Shown: in pieces, positions 60,476-64,000 of the stretch | Layout of the letters: each line of letters opens with the position of its first letter | Position numbering within the stretch: the first letter of the stretch is position 1 | Assembly: GCA_028554755.1 (NCBI GenBank) | Contig: JAPTOF010000017.1 | Span: 1,736,001-1,800,000 of the forward strand | Reading direction: 5' to 3' | DNA length: 64,000 nt | From: Cordia subcordata | Lineage: Eukaryota; Streptophyta; Magnoliopsida; Boraginales; Cordiaceae | Translations under genes and position numbers: made by a program | The notes under the pieces: generated by a model | What the model saw: the letters and a program-made list of their open reading frames with translations, nothing else | What the model was told of the DNA's origin: nothing | Databases searched by the model: none

Positions 60476-63400
60476 CACTACAAGAAAACTATACAATTGG
60501 TGACGCTTAAAGTATGACGAGTTCATAATCGTCGGTAAAAGTAAATTAGATGTTGTCTTTTTCTGACGACTCAAGAAAGTGTCTTTTTTAATCGTCAATA
60601 TTGGATAGAATTTGGTTAGAGCAAAATATGGTTTTCTATTACCGACGTTTGCATAAGAACCGTTAGCATTGAATCTCAAAAATCAAAAACTATGACGGTT
60701 ATATATTAACCGTTGGCATTTAATTAGATAAAATTGCCAATGATTATTCTAAAGCATTGACATAGATTTTTTAGTATTACTTTTGCTAACAGTGAGATTG
60801 ATTCACCATATCTGATGACTTTTATTTCATTATTATTGATGATAGTCATGAATCATTTGCAAAACAAACTAAACTGAACAACCATTAAATTTATTTCATA
60901 ATATTATAAACTTTTACAAACAAATATCTTAATATACACATAAAAAATAATTATTAAAATTCAATTATTGTCTACAAATAAATTTTTACTGGTCCATTTT
61001 ATATAAAAATTTAATAAGTTCACATATTATTCTAGAAAATTTCATTCATCATACAAAATGACAATAGAATATATTAGAAAAATGGAGAGAAAGCACCAAA
61101 AAAAAAAAAAAACCGCTAGCCACGCATCCACCCACAAACAGCACCAACCAAACTTTGTTTATCCAAATAATAATGTTGCTTCATATATAAAAGTGTTAAC
61201 AAAAGGAGTTGAACCCCTGACCTAATGGATATATTTCTAAACCTAAATTGTCAAACTGTGATTACAATTGTGTCTTATTTTAATGGTAAGGCCCTATGAT
61301 ATTAAATTTGTTATATGGATAGTAAACCTATTCTTTTTTTAAATTTTGTTATGAATTTTGAGTTTTTTTAATTTTTTTTAAGAAAATCGAAAATTATACC
61401 AAACTAGACCAGTATATTTATATTGGTTTTTAATAAAATTGAATTTTTTTCATAAAAAGAGAAATTGAATTTTAAATTTTACTCCATTTCGCTTGATAAA
61501 AATTGTGACTGTTGGCTACGCTTTAAAATTTTTAATATAATTTATTTTGTTAAAATTTAAAAATACACCAAATATTTTGTTCTACAAAAACAAAATTAAA
61601 GTGAAAAGTTTAGTTCCCACCCATATGAATTTTTCTTTTTCCCGCAATAGATGAATTTTACCAAACTAAGGAGTCCTTCCACCATTTAAGGTTATCAATC
61701 CCAAATTATGTTCCCAAATCTTTCATTGTATTCACTTTCATCAAAAAGTCTTCATCTTTTCCAAAGTTCCTCTCATCGATTAAGTTTCATCTTCCCCAAA
61801 GTTCATCCCAATTAGGTAAGGTTTTCTATCAATTAAGTTTTTATTTCAGCGAATGAATTGGTGATTGATCTAAAATAGCTGCAATTTATTCTCAAAAACT
61901 TCCTGTTTATGGAATCATGGTAGAGAGAGTATATGATCGCGAGGAAAATTTTATATGTTTTTGCTCATCATAACTGCAAAAATATAATGTTTTTAGTTCA
62001 ATAGGGTTATTATATTGATATATAGTACCGCTTATATCAGTGACATATATAATCATAGTAATTTGATCTCCTTTCAGAATGCGAAAGAGATCACCACTCA
62101 CAACTATTGTTTTTAAGATCTGTTAATAGGTTTTAGTTAACAGAGAATGATTATCGAAAATTGTTCTACCCATAATACAATTAAATTGTTACATCAGTAG
62201 GAAAAAAAAAAGAAAAAAATAAATATGCTAAAAACCACTTGATTATTTTCTACTTATACTAATAATCAATTAAAAAAACCTAAAACGCTATCCAATTATT
62301 TTCTTTAAAAAAGAAAAAAAAAAGTTTCATATGGTTTATTGATTTTGGGTGTATTTTGTAAGTACTTCTATGTGCCTATTTTGTGTTTAAAATCGGAGGT
62401 GGTCATGGTCATGCGATACTTGTGGATGTTGGTGTTTACCAATGGGGTTGATTACTTCCTTTATTAAAAAAAAAAAAAAAAGAAGAAGAAGAAGAGGAAG
62501 AAATGCAGCCTCTCAGAAATTACATGCCTAAATATAGAGATATAGCTAGATACCATATATATGATTTTCAGAACATGCAAATTACAAAAAGTATAGATTG
62601 ACAAAAATCACTCCTACATGATTGCTTTATTCATGTTACTTACCTATCTTATTCATGATTCACAAAATATATAGTTTATATGTATATACTTATTAACATA
62701 TGCACGCTTTTGTTTTTTTTTTCTTTCTCTTTTTACAGGTTTAAATTGTGCAAGTGTGATTGCTCAAGTTGATTTAAATGAAGATGCTACACCCATTTTG
62801 GATTAATATCAAGAGTGATGTGAGCGACTGAGTGATTTTAATTTAGCTTTTTCTTTTTCTTTTTATAAAGCAATATGTTTTGGGTTTATACATTCTGATG
62901 CGAGATGTTCGTTCAGATTCTTTTAAAATAATACTTATAGATTTGTTTTTTAATTTCAATATTGTCCTTTTTATTATGTGATCGATTGAGAAGTTTCGAC
63001 TTTTGCCCATAAATTTGTAAAAGAAAAATTCGTTATTACTAAATGGTAATAAAAATTATCCACAAAATTGAATTCTAACAAAATATTTGAGACCAAATAG
63101 TAACACTTATTGAGGAAGCGTTGGTAAAGCCATAATATGAACAACGACGTTGTACGTGAATTGTCGGCAATAATTGAGACCAAATCGTAACGATTGCATT
63201 TTCAATGTCAGGAATAAATCAATCGAATAACGACACTTGATTGTGAATCGTCATGTTAATACTATGTCAACAACAACGCTTTAAAATAATCGTCTCAAAT
63301 CATGAAATCAAATGCTGACGCTTTTTTTCCAACCGTTACCTATTCCTATTTGCCTACTGTAATGATTCATTAACGTCGCCAATTACATACAAAAAAGATG

Positions 63401-63582
63401 ACGAAAGTTAGAATCGTTAGGAAATTATATCATTTTCAATGCCTTGTAAACCGTTAGGATAGCCAAAAGACGACGGCTTTATAGACGACGCCTGACAAAT
63501 CGTTGGAAATGAAAATAGTGACGCTAAAAATCGTCATAAAAAGCCAAAACAAGCGTTGCGAAAGCTGTGTTTTCTTGTAGTG
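60476..63582. mobile_element. Non-autonomous CACTA (En/Spm) element, 3107 bp
   Basis: Exact terminal inverted repeats CACTACAAGAAAAC at the left and GTTTTCTTGTAGTG at the right. Both ends are dense in subterminal words such as GACG, AATCGTC, AACCGTT and their complements (60505-60720; 63120-63540), the expected transposase-binding repeats. No transposase ORF is present, so it needs a helper. The three flanking bases (CTT, TTG) do not match as a target duplication. The middle is AT-rich and holds a CT-rich stretch at about 61670-61830 ending in a GTAAGG donor-like site, and a TTTACAGG acceptor-like site at 62735-62742. Confidence 0.9.
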
Positions 63583-64000
63583 TTGACCCTTTGCTTTCTT
63601 GCTTCCACAGCGAGTTGAACGTCCTTTTCCCAAATTCCAAACGCTGAAGCGCTCGTAAGGACTGCAACCATAATTCCCAAATTAGCTTGGCTAGCGTCCT
63701 CTTTCTTAACATTTTCTTGGCCCCATATTCTTTTTAATATGCTTTTTATTTAGCTTACTCGGTATTCGAATATGGTGTGATGTTATATGGCTTTTCCCCT
63801 GGCACTTGTGCCGTCTCTAATTGCTTCAGATTGGCGTAAAATGTGTTGTTTATCTCTCGTGCTCCGGACTAGCATGCTAACTTGTCGAGTACCATACACT
63901 TGCTAGAGCCCCTTCTCGTGTGAGGCCTACATATTAGCTTGACATCTTCCAAGTGTTTGACAAAACTCTTCTAAGAAATTCCCAACATCAAAGCTCACTT
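63583..64000 (-). mobile_element. Continuation of the Gypsy-like sequence beyond the CACTA insertion
   Basis: GC-richer than the CACTA interior and similar in composition to 59640-60470 (GCGAGTTGAACGTCC, ACGCTGAAGCGCTCG). Continuity with the left part is inferred from composition and position only. The window ends inside it. Confidence 0.35.

Noticed and set aside
1..64000. CRISPR arrays, rRNA, tRNA genes
   Set aside because: Tandem repeats here lack the regular repeat-spacer form, and no cloverleaf-like gene was recognised apart from the tRNA-derived part of the SINE.

Overview
This window is nuclear DNA from a flowering plant, most likely a eudicot. The evidence is AT-rich intergenic DNA, genes split by many short GT-AG introns, two conserved plant genes, and a dense mixture of plant transposable elements (Copia and Gypsy LTR elements, a CACTA element, hAT-like MITEs, a tRNA-derived SINE, FAR1/MULE and plant-mobile-domain relics). 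I see no bacterial, organellar or CRISPR features, and the species cannot be fixed from the sequence alone.

Three genes look intact. (1) 33006-43207 (+) is a complete 16-exon gene for APC6/CDC16, a TPR subunit of the anaphase-promoting complex; every splice phase closes and gives 547 aa. (2) 44657-45331 (+) is a two-exon gene for a 66-aa protein with one hydrophobic segment. (3) 54760-58744 (-) is a complete 8-exon gene for an ALA-interacting subunit (ALIS, CDC50/LEM3 family), 342 aa; its last exon encodes only 17 residues. These three genes do not form a pathway: they are neighbours in a gene island at 33-59 kb.

The left part (1-32.6 kb) is mostly transposon debris. It holds two copies of one LTR family (1-961 minus, truncated by the window; 17403-19061 plus, a solo LTR), a Copia-like LTR on the minus strand (about 1845-4025), three 390-bp tandem repeats (4632-5810), a foldback element (6935-7333), a FAR1-like pseudogene (9929-12267 minus) flanked by direct repeats, and a plant-mobile-domain pseudogene (15342-17189 minus) with a SINE inserted in it. 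A repeat array at 22.4-28.6 kb has five diverged modules, each headed by an AAT/AAC microsatellite, with a larger tandem duplication on top; an RPA1 C-terminal zinc-ribbon fragment lies beside it. A SIRE/Angela-type Copia LTR (30575-32524) closes this part.

The right part (43.5-64 kb) surrounds the genes with MITEs (43541-43776; 46827-47371 carrying a minisatellite; 55021-55417 inside an ALIS intron), a structurally complete but coding-dead Copia element (47565-52469, TSD AATCT), and a 3.1-kb non-autonomous CACTA element (60476-63582) that sits inside a Gypsy-like LTR.

The least explained structure is the microsatellite-headed module array with the RPA fragment. I found no convincing new biological system; most of the unusual signals are transposon nesting, tandem duplication and decay.
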